DNA from: Bemisia tabaci
Taxonomy: Eukaryota; Arthropoda; Insecta; Hemiptera; Aleyrodidae
Reading direction: 5' to 3'
NCBI RefSeq assembly: GCF_918797505.1
Contig: NC_092797.1
Location: 18,241,372-18,305,371, forward strand
DNA length: 64,000 nt
Shown piece after piece: positions 45,801-57,200 of this stretch; the stretch's first letter is position 1, and each line of letters starts with the position of its first letter. The position numbers were made by a program, and so were the translations under genes. The notes under the pieces were generated by a model. It was not told where the DNA came from. It saw nothing but the letters and a program-made list of their open reading frames with translations, and ran no database searches.

Positions 45801-48800
45801 AACTTTTCTCCTGCCCCCTCTAGTTGAACGTTCAGTGAAGTAATTCTATATGAAAGGTTGGCAAAATGCCTCGTACATTGGGGTTGCGGGGGTGGGGGGA
45901 AAGAAACCGCCTTCAGTGTCAAAACTTCAATCAGTGATTCATGAGTTATTACTTTTTTCCCCCTTTCATTTAGTATTAGAAGAACTGACATTAGTTGACA
46001 ATGATTTCTCATTTGGTAAATTTTGTGGGTTAATACCTTCTAAATTATTAGAAAAGAGACAGAGGGAAGCCAAGTGATCGGTTAGTTGTAATGTAATGCT
46101 CAAAGAAAGAAAACATGTTCATTTCAGTCATTTTAACAGCAAGAGAATTGATTTATCCTGTCTCTTGCTAAGAGAGTCATACAACTAAACAGACCCCCTA
46201 CTTTCCACAACGATGGTTTCTTTTCGATGAATGCCACCCAAAAGGCAAGTAAATGCAATAAGTTCTATTTTATACTCATATTTCAACACCTATCTTCTTG
46301 TTTTTATGGCTTTCTTTCACAATGTGTTCTCATTGAATTCAACCCAAAAAACATCTACTATTTTCAGTATTGTGCAACTGAGAAATTTTTCAGTGACTAC
46401 TTTGGATTTTCTCGAGTAACTCACAGAATGTAAAAATTATAACAAGGAATCAACAAGGAAATTTAGACACCTGGCTCTAAAAATAAAAAAGTAATGTTCA
46501 CTGTAAACCCTTGGATTTTTTTCTTGGAAAAAATTGTTGAGAGGGGTAATGGAAGCAAATTTTACGATATTTGGATATATCCATGCAAAAGAAGTATATC
46601 CGCGAAGTATTTCTCATGGTGATGGACTTTCATGGCGGAAATGCATCCACAAACGATAAAAACCTTTACAAATAAGGCCAGAAGTTTAAATAACAGTGTG
46701 GTCTTGCACTATTACTAATTAGAGTTCAAATTTTGGAATCTAATGACAATTTTTGGAACTATTTGGCCTTGATTTCTCTGCAAAATAGTGTGGACCCAGC
46801 ACTATTCGACCACCCTCTTGTGTCCACGAATAGTTCCAAAAATTAGGAAGTGAGCAACAATTTCCTCCTTTAGTTCATGTTTCCATTTCATTTGACAGAA
46901 AACTATAAAATATCAAAACTGAAATGAGGGACTGGATTAAGTGGGATTCTCCTTTTGTCAGATAAAATAGTTTACTTTTCTACTTGTAATCAAATAATAA
47001 AAAGAAAGTGATAAGCACTCATTCAGTAAATTATAAAATAGCTTGCAGACATAAGCTTGGGTCAAAAGACTTAAGCTATCAATCTAAAAAGGTCAGATAT
47101 TCAGGGCTCTAATTGGTTCTGGCTGAAGGTGCGAATAGCCTGGATTTCAAAGCCCAAGCTCTACACAACCAATGAGAACAAGATGCTCCATCAAACTGAA
47201 GCAATCTGCAGTACTTGATGGCGGTGTGCTCTAATTGGTGGAGAAACAACCTATGGCGGGAACAACTTTGTTGGATTGATGAACTTAGTTTGATCAGGTG
47301 ACCTAGACTAAACTAGACTGAATAAAGGTCCTGAACTATTTAAGTTAAAAAATGTCTTTTAAGGTTCAATGGGTGACGAGAAGATACGAGGAGATGGAAC
47401 TTACTGCTTCACTTTGCAAGCTTCACACATTAAAATGGCTCTCCTTAAATTACGATCACATTTATCAGCTATTCTATCAGCTAAATCTTCAGGTAGTTGC
47501 AGTCCTTCCTTTCGACAAATATTCTAGAACATTCATACAAAATAATTTATTGTAAAATCATAACTGTTAGTGCAAGAATGGACTAGAGAAGAATGTTTCC
47601 CCATGAAAAAGTTCATTGATCCCTTTAGATTGAAAAATGTACCCCACAATGGATCAAAATTTTTCGGTTGTTTCTGTTTACATCAGTTGAGTTACTGACA
47701 CAGGATTTGGTTCAAGTTTTGATTTACTGCCAACCTCTACAACAACAAAACAAATTCCCTTTGGGCGACAGTGCACCTTTAGCATTTGGTTTTCATGTTA
47801 GCAGCAATGAAAACTGCATTCAAAATTCTCTACCCAATCCCCAAGGGATGTGAAATGGTTGGACGTAAACATTGACCGCAAGTCATCAAACGGCACACTT
47901 TATTGTTTGACTTCTGGCGAGTGTTTTTCTTTGTTAGTCGGCAGTTCTGAGAAATGCTAAAAGTTAATTGAATTCTCTCACAGAAATTCACATCTACTAC
48001 TTAATTTCTAAGAATTGATTGACTTAAGTTGCGCCTGCATACTGGACCACTAGACACAGTCAGAATTGATGTATCATATGATACATTATTTCATCAAATT
48101 GGCGCGTAGAACATGTTGATTATGTAAAAAAAAATATGAAAGAAACTTTTATACAAGAAATCAGCATTTACAGCTTGCATCAGAATCGGTCAATTCAAAC
48201 TTTTTCTTGTAAATTACTAGAGTATGGTTCACAAAAATCTTTATCCTCCTTTGGAACATGTTAATTACTGGAAAATGTATTGACCAAGGAGGTTCACCCA
48301 AGATTTTCTGTAGTAACTCAGGTCGGAACATGAGGGTGAGATCGCGTTGTCCTTTTCACACAAACACTCATATTCCAGCAACAGGGCTGATTCCGCTCCT
48401 CATGCCGCAGCCCATGACGTTTCATGGGGAATGCGGATCCCTGATCTTACGTGTAAAATCAGACAGTCGAGAGCATTTCTGAAGTCACTGCAAAATAAAG
48501 ATGTTTTCATAGTTCAGCTCTAACTTACAAATAAAATTGAAGTGATTTCAGGTTTAGTGGGAGCCGAAACTCGGATACTCAAACACCTACTCCGAATGGC
48601 AGGTATGACTTGAGAAGTTGAGTTGGCACATAGAATTAAACGACACGTAGCTACATACTTTTCCATAGTTCGCCTGAGTGCATGTTGGGCATCTTTTGAT
48701 AAACGGTCAACTTCTGTTAGAAGTATCACTGAAAAAAGAAAGGAGAAAATACAAGTATTATGATTATTCCCTGTGGGTGATCTTATTAACTTCTCTTCTT

Positions 48801-51800
48801 CACTTACAAGTAAACTCTGAGCAGCCCTGAAAAGAGACATCTGTATGTGTTTTTTTTTTTTTTTTCACAGAAAAATTTTTTTAACCCTTTTTGCAGGATG
48901 ACAGGTTGGCTTGGATTTCCCAGTTTCTTAACTTTCTTTGACTTTTACAGTTTTTGATTATACAATTCCCTAAGGCTCGCGTCAGACAAGTTGGCAGTTG
49001 TTTACTTCTAACTTTTACACACAGTAGACAAATTCAGCAATATCTCCTCAGGGGTAAGTAGTGATTTTCAGTGCCTACTCACAACAGCATCATGGTGCAC
49101 TCAATCAATCTTTCATTGCTATTAGACAGCCGCAGCGCAATTCCTTGCAAACAGAGAGCAAGCAACTGCCAACTTATCTGACACAAGTTTTACCTATCTT
49201 TTCCTTCATTTTTTGAAGGTATTAAGCGTGAGAATTTCGCTTGATTGGAGACTTCCAATTTTTGCTGATAAAAGGAGTGTGATTGAGGAGAGTTAGGATG
49301 TTCAAGCTGATAAAGAATTTCCACGTTCAACAGCAAAACTTCCTGTCTTTTCTCAATTGAGTAAAATGTTCAGACATTTTCAGGTTTCTTCTGGCTTTTG
49401 AAAAGCTTGTTAGGTAAGTACCGAGTTTTAGGGATACCATGCAAAAAAGAAAAATGCAAGAGAGCAAAGTTAAAAATGGTACAAACCTTTGAAATCTCTT
49501 TGACCAGATGAATCTAATTGATGTGTGGCGGCAGCATTTTTAATTAACTCCATTACTACGATTCGATCATAAATCCCCGCATCACTAGGATTGACCTCTA
49601 TGTGATAATTACTTGCTACTGTCATAACTTCAATTTTTTTGTTTGATGGAGTCTGTAAAGAATAAAATATTTTTCAACAAAAGTAATATTATAATTCGTG
49701 CTAAGACTAAATTTTCTGGAGCAAGTAAATTTCTAGGCTTTCCATACAAATTGATGCTGACTTCCTCGTAAACAAGACCAATCCACACAGGTCAGTCATT
49801 CCCGAGGACGAGTTTTAGAACTTTACAGCGCAGTGACCTAGTATTGAGTGCCTGCAATATATTTCTTATGGGAGCACCCATTGTGACGTAGCATTGAGTT
49901 CTGCGAGTTAGGGCCGGGCGGGGGAGTGGATTTCAAAAAAGCTGCGCAATGACTGACCTGTGTAGATTGGTCTTGCTCGTAAAGAACATAGTTTAGATAC
50001 CTCTGCATGGATGAGCTGAAAGTAGGCATCAGAGGCCTAAGCCTGATCATATGGACATAAGTTCCTCTTATTCCTGATTTTCACATTTTGGCTTTACTAC
50101 AGTTAATGGGCGAATTGTCTTGATCAATAGGCATACTACTTCCTCTAAACTAACTTTTAGTCCAAATAAGAGCCAAAAAAGTACAAGAAAGTAGGTAGTT
50201 ATAAAAACTAACTGTAAAATTCATGTGCTCCATTCTTAGTCTTTCAACGCCTGATCCATATAGTTCACGAAGAAGAGCCATGATTCTGGTTTTCTTGCCT
50301 GCTCCAGAGGGTCCATAAAAAAGAAGATGAGGGAAGTCACCCTGCTGAACCTAGAATTAAATAGATTATTATCAAGGTTTAGTACATACAGTCAGTCAAA
50401 AACAGAACAAGACTTTACTTAACAAGACTGGTTAATCAAGATTTCACGCACTGCTCAAAATAAAATCAGGTGCTTGGCAATTCTCCATAGGTCCCATTCA
50501 TCTCTTCTGACCTAACAAGCCTGCTAGTATGACTATCTAAATCAACAGTTTGGTGAAACTTTTTAAGTATCAGGATACAAATTTTTTTCATTGTAGTAGA
50601 TCTACAGAAAATTCTTCTATATGCGCATGACAATGTCATTCATGAGTAATTATTACAGCAAACAAAATTTTCGCACTGAGGCATGTTTCCTAAACTACAG
50701 AGTAGGTACAAGATTACTAAATCGGTTTATCAGTCTAATGCAGGTACAATCAGAGACGGCAAGTTCCATATAGAGGAAAAATAAATGTGGCATGGGTAGC
50801 ACTGAACAATCCTCTGATTATAAAGACAGGGAGTTAAAAATATTTTAACAGAGATGATAAGCAAATGAAGCTTCTTGAATTCTCACCGTTCGCTGCTCTG
50901 TTCATCATCTGACCCAGGGGCGGACTGGTAGTCGAAAAGTTAGGAGGAGACCTAAATGTGAGGGCTCCTCCTGTCATTAGGGGGCCCCTCTAGGAAGGTC
51001 CTGGGACTCACCCCCGGTAAATTTTGAAAATTTCACACTCTTTAAACACGTAGGCATTATTGGAGTTGGATTCTACAGCACTTGAACTTCAAAATAACCC
51101 ATTCTCAGGATTCATCGGGGGTCCCTTCATCACAAATGCTTTTGGCGACCTTCCATGTCTCTTAGAGATAACTTTTCAAGGAATTCGGGGCCTTTTAGTG
51201 ATTGAAAAGGATAAGAAAATTACAACATTACAGGAAAAAAACGATTATTAAAAAAAATTCGCCGCTGCAAATTATTAGGGGGCGATCGCCTCCCCGTCCC
51301 CATGGCCAGTCCGCCCCTGATCTGACCATGATAGCTCAAGGTACACTCTACTACAGGTATGGACAAATAGAATTATAGAAAGTCGCCGAAACGCGTAGAT
51401 TTGACAGCGCTCAATGGTACGACTGCAGCGCCAAATTGAAAACTTATTCACTTTCTGTTCTGAGAGTGGGTCTCGTCAATTACGTGTTATTTTTTAGTGT
51501 TCTTAGTTAAGTTTTTTGTTAGTTTGACTTTGATCAATTTCTTAAATTCATCTGATAGTTTACTGAAGCTACCAGATCTGCCAGAACCTCACTTTGAACT
51601 GCGCGACGAAGACGATACAACTTGCGACCACACTCGATGGCCTATATTCTTAGCGCTGCTACTTTGGCACCCCGTTTGTCTATACCTGTAATACAGTTTA
51701 CCTTGATGATAGCTCCGAGTTTAGGACTAAACCCAAATTAATGCTGTTCATGCACTCTAAGTATTGACTCCTCACTCAATCCGAACCAATACTTTATCAA

Positions 51801-51919
51801 CTTAGAATAATAAAACGTCAAAAAATACTTACAAGGTTCTTCAGCTGCGTGGCTTGACTTTTATGATAATCAAGTTTGAGCAACGAATTCGGCCTATACT
51901 TATCAACCCAAAGAGTCAT
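42846..51919 (-). CDS. RFC3: Replication factor C subunit 3 (clamp-loader subunit), 7 exons
   Basis: Minus-strand exons 51833-51919, 50213-50350, 49487-49652, 48529-48728, 47405-47523, 45216-45384 and 42846-43034 join in frame to 355 residues; human RFC3 has 356. It is one of the four small subunits of the RFC pentamer that loads PCNA onto primer-template DNA in the nucleus. Visible signatures are the N-terminal [10 protein letters not shown] box, Walker A 42-50 (GPSGAGKKT), the variant Walker B region 131-138 (VILLTEVD, not DEAD, as usual for this subunit), [11 protein letters not shown], the arginine-finger SRC motif 177-179, and a C-terminal collar domain ending [20 protein letters not shown]. 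All splice sites are GT..AG. Introns 1, 2, 3 and 6 carry transposon insertions. No damage is seen; the gene should be functional. Confidence 0.96.
43105..44133. mobile_element. 1.03-kb TIR element in RFC3 intron 6
   Basis: Left end GAGGGTGTCTACAGATTC and right end GAATTGTAGACACCCTG are inverted repeats, enclosing subterminal repeats such as AATTTCCTGACTTTTC / TTTCCTGACTCTTCCC. Type resembles CAGGGTGTCTAC-ended DNA transposons. The open frames inside are short and not recognisable. No clear target duplication. Confidence 0.55.
44530..44960. repeat. Repeat family D, copy in RFC3 intron 6
   Basis: Blocks AACATGGCAAGAGATGTCAT and GTATCCACTGCAGCAGTGGA, with GGTGATATCTCTGTTGATAT in the reverse sense, resemble the sequence near 40,980 and 57,930. 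The arrangement suggests a worn fold-back element; ends are not defined. Confidence 0.4.
45385..47404. other. RFC3: RFC3 intron 5
   Basis: 2.0-kb intron. A short palindrome at about 46,757-46,848 pairs ATTTTTGGAACTATT with AATAGTTCCAAAAATT around AATAGTGTGGACCCAGCACT. Open frames here (for example a lysine-rich one near 45,408-45,689) are not supported as genes. Confidence 0.5.
48978..49186. mobile_element. MITE in RFC3 intron 3
   Basis: GCGTCAGACAAGTTGGCAGT on the left pairs with CAACTGCCAACTTATCTGAC on the right, about 200 bp apart. Target duplication not evident. Non-coding. Confidence 0.6.
49773..49975. mobile_element. 203-bp MITE in RFC3 intron 2, perfect 8-bp target duplication
   Basis: Ends CAAGACCAATCCACACAGGT and ACCTGTGTAGATTGGTCTTG are inverted repeats. 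CTCGTAAA flanks both sides exactly (49,765-49,772 and 49,976-49,983), the length made by hAT-type transposases. The intact duplication points to a fairly recent insertion. Confidence 0.88.
50915..51319. mobile_element. 405-bp hAT-like element in RFC3 intron 1, perfect 8-bp target duplication
   Basis: Termini CAGGGGCGGACTGG and CCAGTCCGCCCCTG are perfect 14-bp inverted repeats. ATCTGACC occurs on both sides (50,907-50,914 and 51,320-51,327). The interior matches the element at 18,851-19,311. No transposase frame, so non-autonomous. Confidence 0.92.
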
Positions 51920-52192
51920 GTTCGCTGCAAGTGAAGGAGGAGGAGATAACTTACAAGGATAAAAAATAGCTATCAATATCACTTCGAGACCTAGTAGTAA
52001 TCCCAAATAAATCACAGATCCTAAAAGTTAAAATAAATCCGTGTGTACTATCCGTATCTACTGTTTCGGCTAGGCATGAAAACTGTGCATTTGCAAGGCA
52101 AGGGCAACATAACCTAACATAACAAACAAACCTGAAATTCCCGCGCTTATAGAAGTGCTGCGTGCGCATGCGCTCCAAAGAAAGTATGAAAA

Positions 52193-52202
52193 ATTGGCGC
52201 GG
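52193..52202 (-). promoter_or_regulatory. RFC3: E2F-like site with overlapping CCAAT upstream of RFC3
   Basis: ATTGGCGCGG, about 275 bp upstream of the RFC3 ATG, fits the E2F core (TTGGCGC) and reads CCAAT on the gene's strand. It sits in a CpG-containing stretch (52,141-52,225) amid AT-rich DNA. E2F control of replication genes is well established; its use here is inferred. Confidence 0.4.
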
Positions 52203-52774
52203 AGCAATTATTGCGCGTTGGCTACATGCTCTGCAGTTTTACAAGAGTGATAATTTCTCTCGCTATTTAAGAGGAAATCGCATCGGTACATGATTGATTG
52301 GTACGTATGCTCAAAACTACATAATTTTATCACAGTTAAAATTTTTTAACAATAATTTTTGCCTTCACCCAACGGACACAACTCAATCTGAGGGCTAAAT
52401 AATAATTGAGGAGGAAGAAACTGGAGGGTTCTCAGCCCAAAAATCACCTCCTGAGAGTAGCTTTCAAAGTTTTGGTGTCAATGCTTTTAATCTATAAGGT
52501 ATGTGAGTGATAGCATGATGATGAAGTCAGCACAAAAAAGGTAAAGCTTCTTCAAAGTTAACACTTACCAGATTTACTGTTCTTCACTGAAATGCATATC
52601 GTCATCGTTCATGAAACTACAAAAACATGAATCTCAGTTTGCGAGCTGAAGACTTCCTAGCATTACTTGTTTTCATGAGGGCAAAATCGTAAAAATGCCT
52701 CTACAAATAGCATTTCAATTAGTGTTAGATATTATTTCATTTTGCAATTTTTTAGCTTGCAAGTTTTTGTGGAA

Positions 52775-52853
<79 letters not shown>

Positions 52854-53653
52854 ACACGCTTTATAACGCACTCTGGCGTTCTACGACACCCAAACGCCAC
52901 ATATGCCTGTCTTCCCAGAGGTTATCGGGCAACTGACGAAGGAAATACTGACTCGGGAATACTTTTTTCGGAACAAAAATAAAGACACAGAATATTTTTG
53001 CAAGAGTTCATTCAATTGAGAGTCTAATATCAAAACACACACACACACACACACCCTCACACACACACAAATGTATTTGCAAAACATTCAATGATTCTTT
53101 TATTTCCATCTCTCTGGTTGATGGTACAAATCGAATTGAATTGAATGAAACAATAAAGAATCCATCCATTGAAACGCTCTTACTTCAGGTGAAAACAGTT
53201 AAAAAGCCATCAATTATTTTTCTTGAATTGACATTACATTTTCTGACTGAGAAAAAATAATTTTTTTTTTTTTTTCCTAGTCTGATCCGACAATTATTTT
53301 CTAAAGAATTAGAACATGTTTTCGAAAAATAAAAGCTATTATTTTTTTGTTCCAAATGGGAGGCGTGAATGCAACTCTTACTGAAGAAATCGATGGCAAA
53401 ATGAGTCTATTTTGCGATAGATTTCTTTACCAGATGAAATTATTTTGCAAGTGCCTAATTATTTACCTTAAACAGCCAAAGTTCTCAAAATTGATAGCAT
53501 ACAAATTTCGTGCGTTTAAATTCTTTGACACATACTGTGATGGGTCTGCGACAACATCCCACCTACAATTTTGTAAACCAGGCGATAATGCCCAATACGG
53601 CAACAACACAATCTTGCAACGCAGGCTTACATGGGTGTAGTAATAATGATTTC
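52203..53653. repeat. Spacer between RFC3 and Son with microsatellites
   Basis: No gene recognised. A long (TA)n tract spans about 52,776-52,855 and an (AC)n tract about 53,034-53,069 with one CTC break. A T run is at about 53,262-53,275. Open frames through the TA tract give only Ile-Tyr repeats. Confidence 0.7.
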
Positions 53654-53775
53654 GGACGCATTTAAAGCAAAAGGGAGTATATCCTTTGTGACTTTAGCCC
53701 CATTATGCATATATTCTTGTGGATCTCAGCGCTCATGTCACAATGAATATAGTTCCTTTTAATTTAAATTTGTCC
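53654..53775. mobile_element. MITE family F, copy 2 (degenerate)
   Basis: Starts GGACGCATTTAAAGC and ends AATTTAAATTTGTCC, with the internal order of family F (CCTTTGTGACTTTAGCCCCA, then GCGCTCATGTCACAATG). The most diverged of the three copies. Confidence 0.6.
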
Positions 53776-54144
53776 AATTGAGCCTTACGTTTGGGCAAAT
53801 TTAACCCGAATCAGTCTCACTAAATCAGACATCATCTTTTCTTTCATGTTTTGTTTTTCAAACAGACAGTGCTAAGCAACACTGACATTGAAATTTTGAG
53901 TATATTCTTCATAATATAGGTTAAATTCACAGAAAGTTAAAAGTTATTTAGTGTAAAGTTTAGTTTTCTATTAAAAATCGTAAAACATGAGAGAAAATAT
54001 GGCAACATGGGATGCAGATTCCAATTAAATTGGCGCATTTAAAATTTAGAGGACTTAAAAAGTTTTAATGTTTCCTGGATTCCATTTTGGATTCGATGGC
54101 TCGTAAAAAACAAGATGAGGTTCTACTGAAATTGTGAGTTTCAA
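53776..54144. other. Spacer before the Son 3' end, nothing recognised
   Basis: AT-rich; no repeat or gene is evident. Confidence 0.4.
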
Positions 54145-54150
54145 TTTATT
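54145..54150 (-). terminator. Son: Polyadenylation signal of Son
   Basis: TTTATT on the plus strand reads AATAAA on the minus strand, about 90 bp past the Son stop codon. Confidence 0.6.
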
Positions 54151-54241
54151 TTACAAGACAACTACAAAAAAAGGTAACAAGAAGAAAATCGCTTCTACAA
54201 AAATAGATTATTTAAAAATATAAAAAAATGTATCAAAGTCC

Positions 54242-57200
54242 TTATGATGGTGGTAGAACACCCAATGCTTGCAAGCATGCTTGAGCTGCTTCTTTTCGCG
54301 CCAGTTTTTTATTGGGACTCGCAACACCAGGTTTGTATTCTACTCCTTTTACCCGAACCTGTAACAGTTTAAAATTATGGAATCCATAGAGTAAATGCTA
54401 TCTTAAGTGCGTATATCTAAATATCTCTATATTAAAATATAGAGTTAGAAGCTCGACAACAACTCTTGGAGCACCCAGAGCGTCAGGGGTGTTATGTTTG
54501 AATTGCCAGCTCCACCGATCTAACCGTTGTATGTCCTTCCCATGCACTTGGTCTCTGGCCAAGCTCTCGTGTCCATCTATAGTCTTTTGTCATTGTTATC
54601 CAGCGTGCTGAACTTAGCAGACCCATTATCAATAGTGACAGGGGATTGACTTTACGACTTTGGTTCAGAGTATCTCAATGATTTTCGGAAAATTATGTCC
54701 AGGAAGGAGATACTACACCCCAGAGTGTCCAAGAAGAACAGGTTTTAAATTACATTCACTGATAAATTTTGAAAGTCATGCACAAACATATGGAGTAACA
54801 TTAAAAGAGGGGATAATGATCGGTAGGTCTGCAGAATTCATAGTGAAGGGGGTCTATTTACCTTGTACAGGAAATTCTTTTTGTGGTCTGGACCTGTTTC
54901 CATGCAAAGGTCAAACACAGGAGGTGGGATGCGTCTCTTCAAGCAGAACTCAGTGAGCAGAGAAACTGGATGTTTGCCTGAAAAATATAGATCTAATTAT
55001 AAGTGTGTAATTGCAGGACAAAAATTACATGGCCTAAGGCAGTGAGGCTGAAGACCATAGAAGTATAATTTAGATGTTCTGCTTGAAGACTTTACCATTT
55101 TGAGTTAAGAAATGAAAAAAAAGCTGGAAGATTTAAAAAACAGTCATATCTAAGATCGGGGCTGTGAGACACTAATGGTTGTGTGATCTCAACTCAGTGA
55201 ACGAACCTATGTGTGCGCTTATACGTACATACCTTTTGGGCAAGGGTTCGATAGATGACTTCGGACACCAGTTTACCATCTCAGATATTAGTTTCGATAG
55301 TAGTTAAAAAGTAAGTCTAAAATTTGATAAGATAATTTAATAGATGGTGATTCAAATCGAAAATTTTCCTCTTTTTTCCTTCTTAAATCATAAAAATATT
55401 TTCAATAAAAATAGACTTATAATTTTCATACGTATGTTTAGATCCTCAACAAGCTTGAGAAGTTAACGATCAGCTGCAGGATGATGGTAAGCCAAAGAGA
55501 CATCAAGAAACTGCCTTATGCAGTACATACAGCATTACATTTTTTCCTTAAGCACACTTAATCTGCTGTTTAGAGAAAAACTTGTTTCAACAAATCTGGA
55601 ATGCAACCACTCACAAGTTAGAGGCTTCTCATTGGCCCACTACTCAGAGCAATGCAGCCTCCTGACTTTCCAGGCTTGAGGTAATTAAGAAACTGCATCA
55701 AAATTGGAGAGGTAAGTGAGGAGGCAAGCAAACTTGCATCCCACTGAGTTTGCAACTTTATTTTAAAGGTTCCATCACTTTTCATCCACACTTTTTTATC
55801 TACAACATGTTAATCCATCTAATTTTTAGCCTACAAGGTAAAAAAAGTTATGTGCGATAGACCCATAAAACAGAATTATTGAATACAGATTTTGAAATTA
55901 CCTTCAAGAGATTTGAAATTTGCCCGAAAAGGTGGAGGGGCTTTTGGTGGTGGCTTTGGGAAATCTTCCTGGGACACAAGACCTGAAATGACATTTAATC
56001 AATGACAATCACATCTAACGACAAGTAATGAAATAAATTAAAAAGTCCATTACATTCTCTTGGAGTCAATTGCTTGTGCGTAAACTGTAGGACTTGGGTG
56101 CAAAAAAGGCACAGCCCTGTTACAGTGTTTCAAAATCTCCCTTAACAATTTCCATTTTTGTGAGGAAACTACTGGATCATTAAACTTGATGTTTGGGCTA
56201 GAGGTAATGTTGAATTACGAAATCCGTTAATTTTTTTTCTTGTCCTGTGAGTAAAAATGAAATGACTATGAAATTCTGAAACCCTAAGACTGAGAAGTGC
56301 CTTTTTTGCACCCAAGTACTAGGCAGTTTTCAATTCCTGTCAACAGGAAAAACTCTAGCAACTCATCTTCATGTTTAATAATGTTACTACTGATGCATGT
56401 TGCATTTTTCATTTTTGTTTGCTTCATGCGTTCTACACGGATCTACCCAACTACATTGGGTAAGATGTGAATCTCGTCTTGGCTGAATCTGCATCTTTTC
56501 ATTACTTTCCTATCTTCAAAATTCTCTCTTTTTGGACCTTTCAGGACCAGCAGGCACCCTTATATTGTTGCCCCTCTGACATAAGGGTGTATCTCTATTT
56601 GCACATGAGCCCTGAAGTGCATAGAGTTATGTGGAGAACAAGGCTCACACAGAAATCGATATACGCCCTTACGTCCGAGGAACAACGGTATATGCCCTCT
56701 GTATTGTATATTGGTCCAGGCATCTCTATGGCTGCTCCATTTACACTGAGCAGATTCAGATAAGTACAGACAGATATCAATGACCAAGAAGCACAACCAT
56801 GTAACTCCGTTGCGGTGTTTCAAAATTGTCACTCTTCTTTTATTTTTTTGAAGAGATTGGCCTGTGTCACACTATCAAAACTAGCCATTAAAATATCAAG
56901 TTCAGGTGTTGTGATTGGCTTATTTGCTGACTTGGACCAATCACAGCACTTGACCTTGACATTTTAATGGAGTATTTTGATAGTGTGACACAGGCTGTAG
57001 GCCAAATTTATGCCTCAGATTTACACACAATATTCTGCTAACAGAGAAGAAGAGTCAAGGGAGTTTGCAAGATATTACATTGACGACTTTTCCAGAGAAA
57101 ACAATAACAATGACAGGAAGTCTGCAAAGTCATAAATGGAGGTCATGGTTCCGTACTTTGGCCATCGATATGGATTTGCCTAGGAATCAGCATGACACTA

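Noticed and set aside
51497..51691. Plus-strand 64-residue frame after the GAGCGCTG-like motif in RFC3 intron 1
   Set aside because: The motif match is weak and the peptide has no recognisable features; not enough for a gene call.
52695..52982. Open frames of Ile-Tyr repeats on both strands
   Set aside because: They are translations of a (TA)n microsatellite; no gene context.
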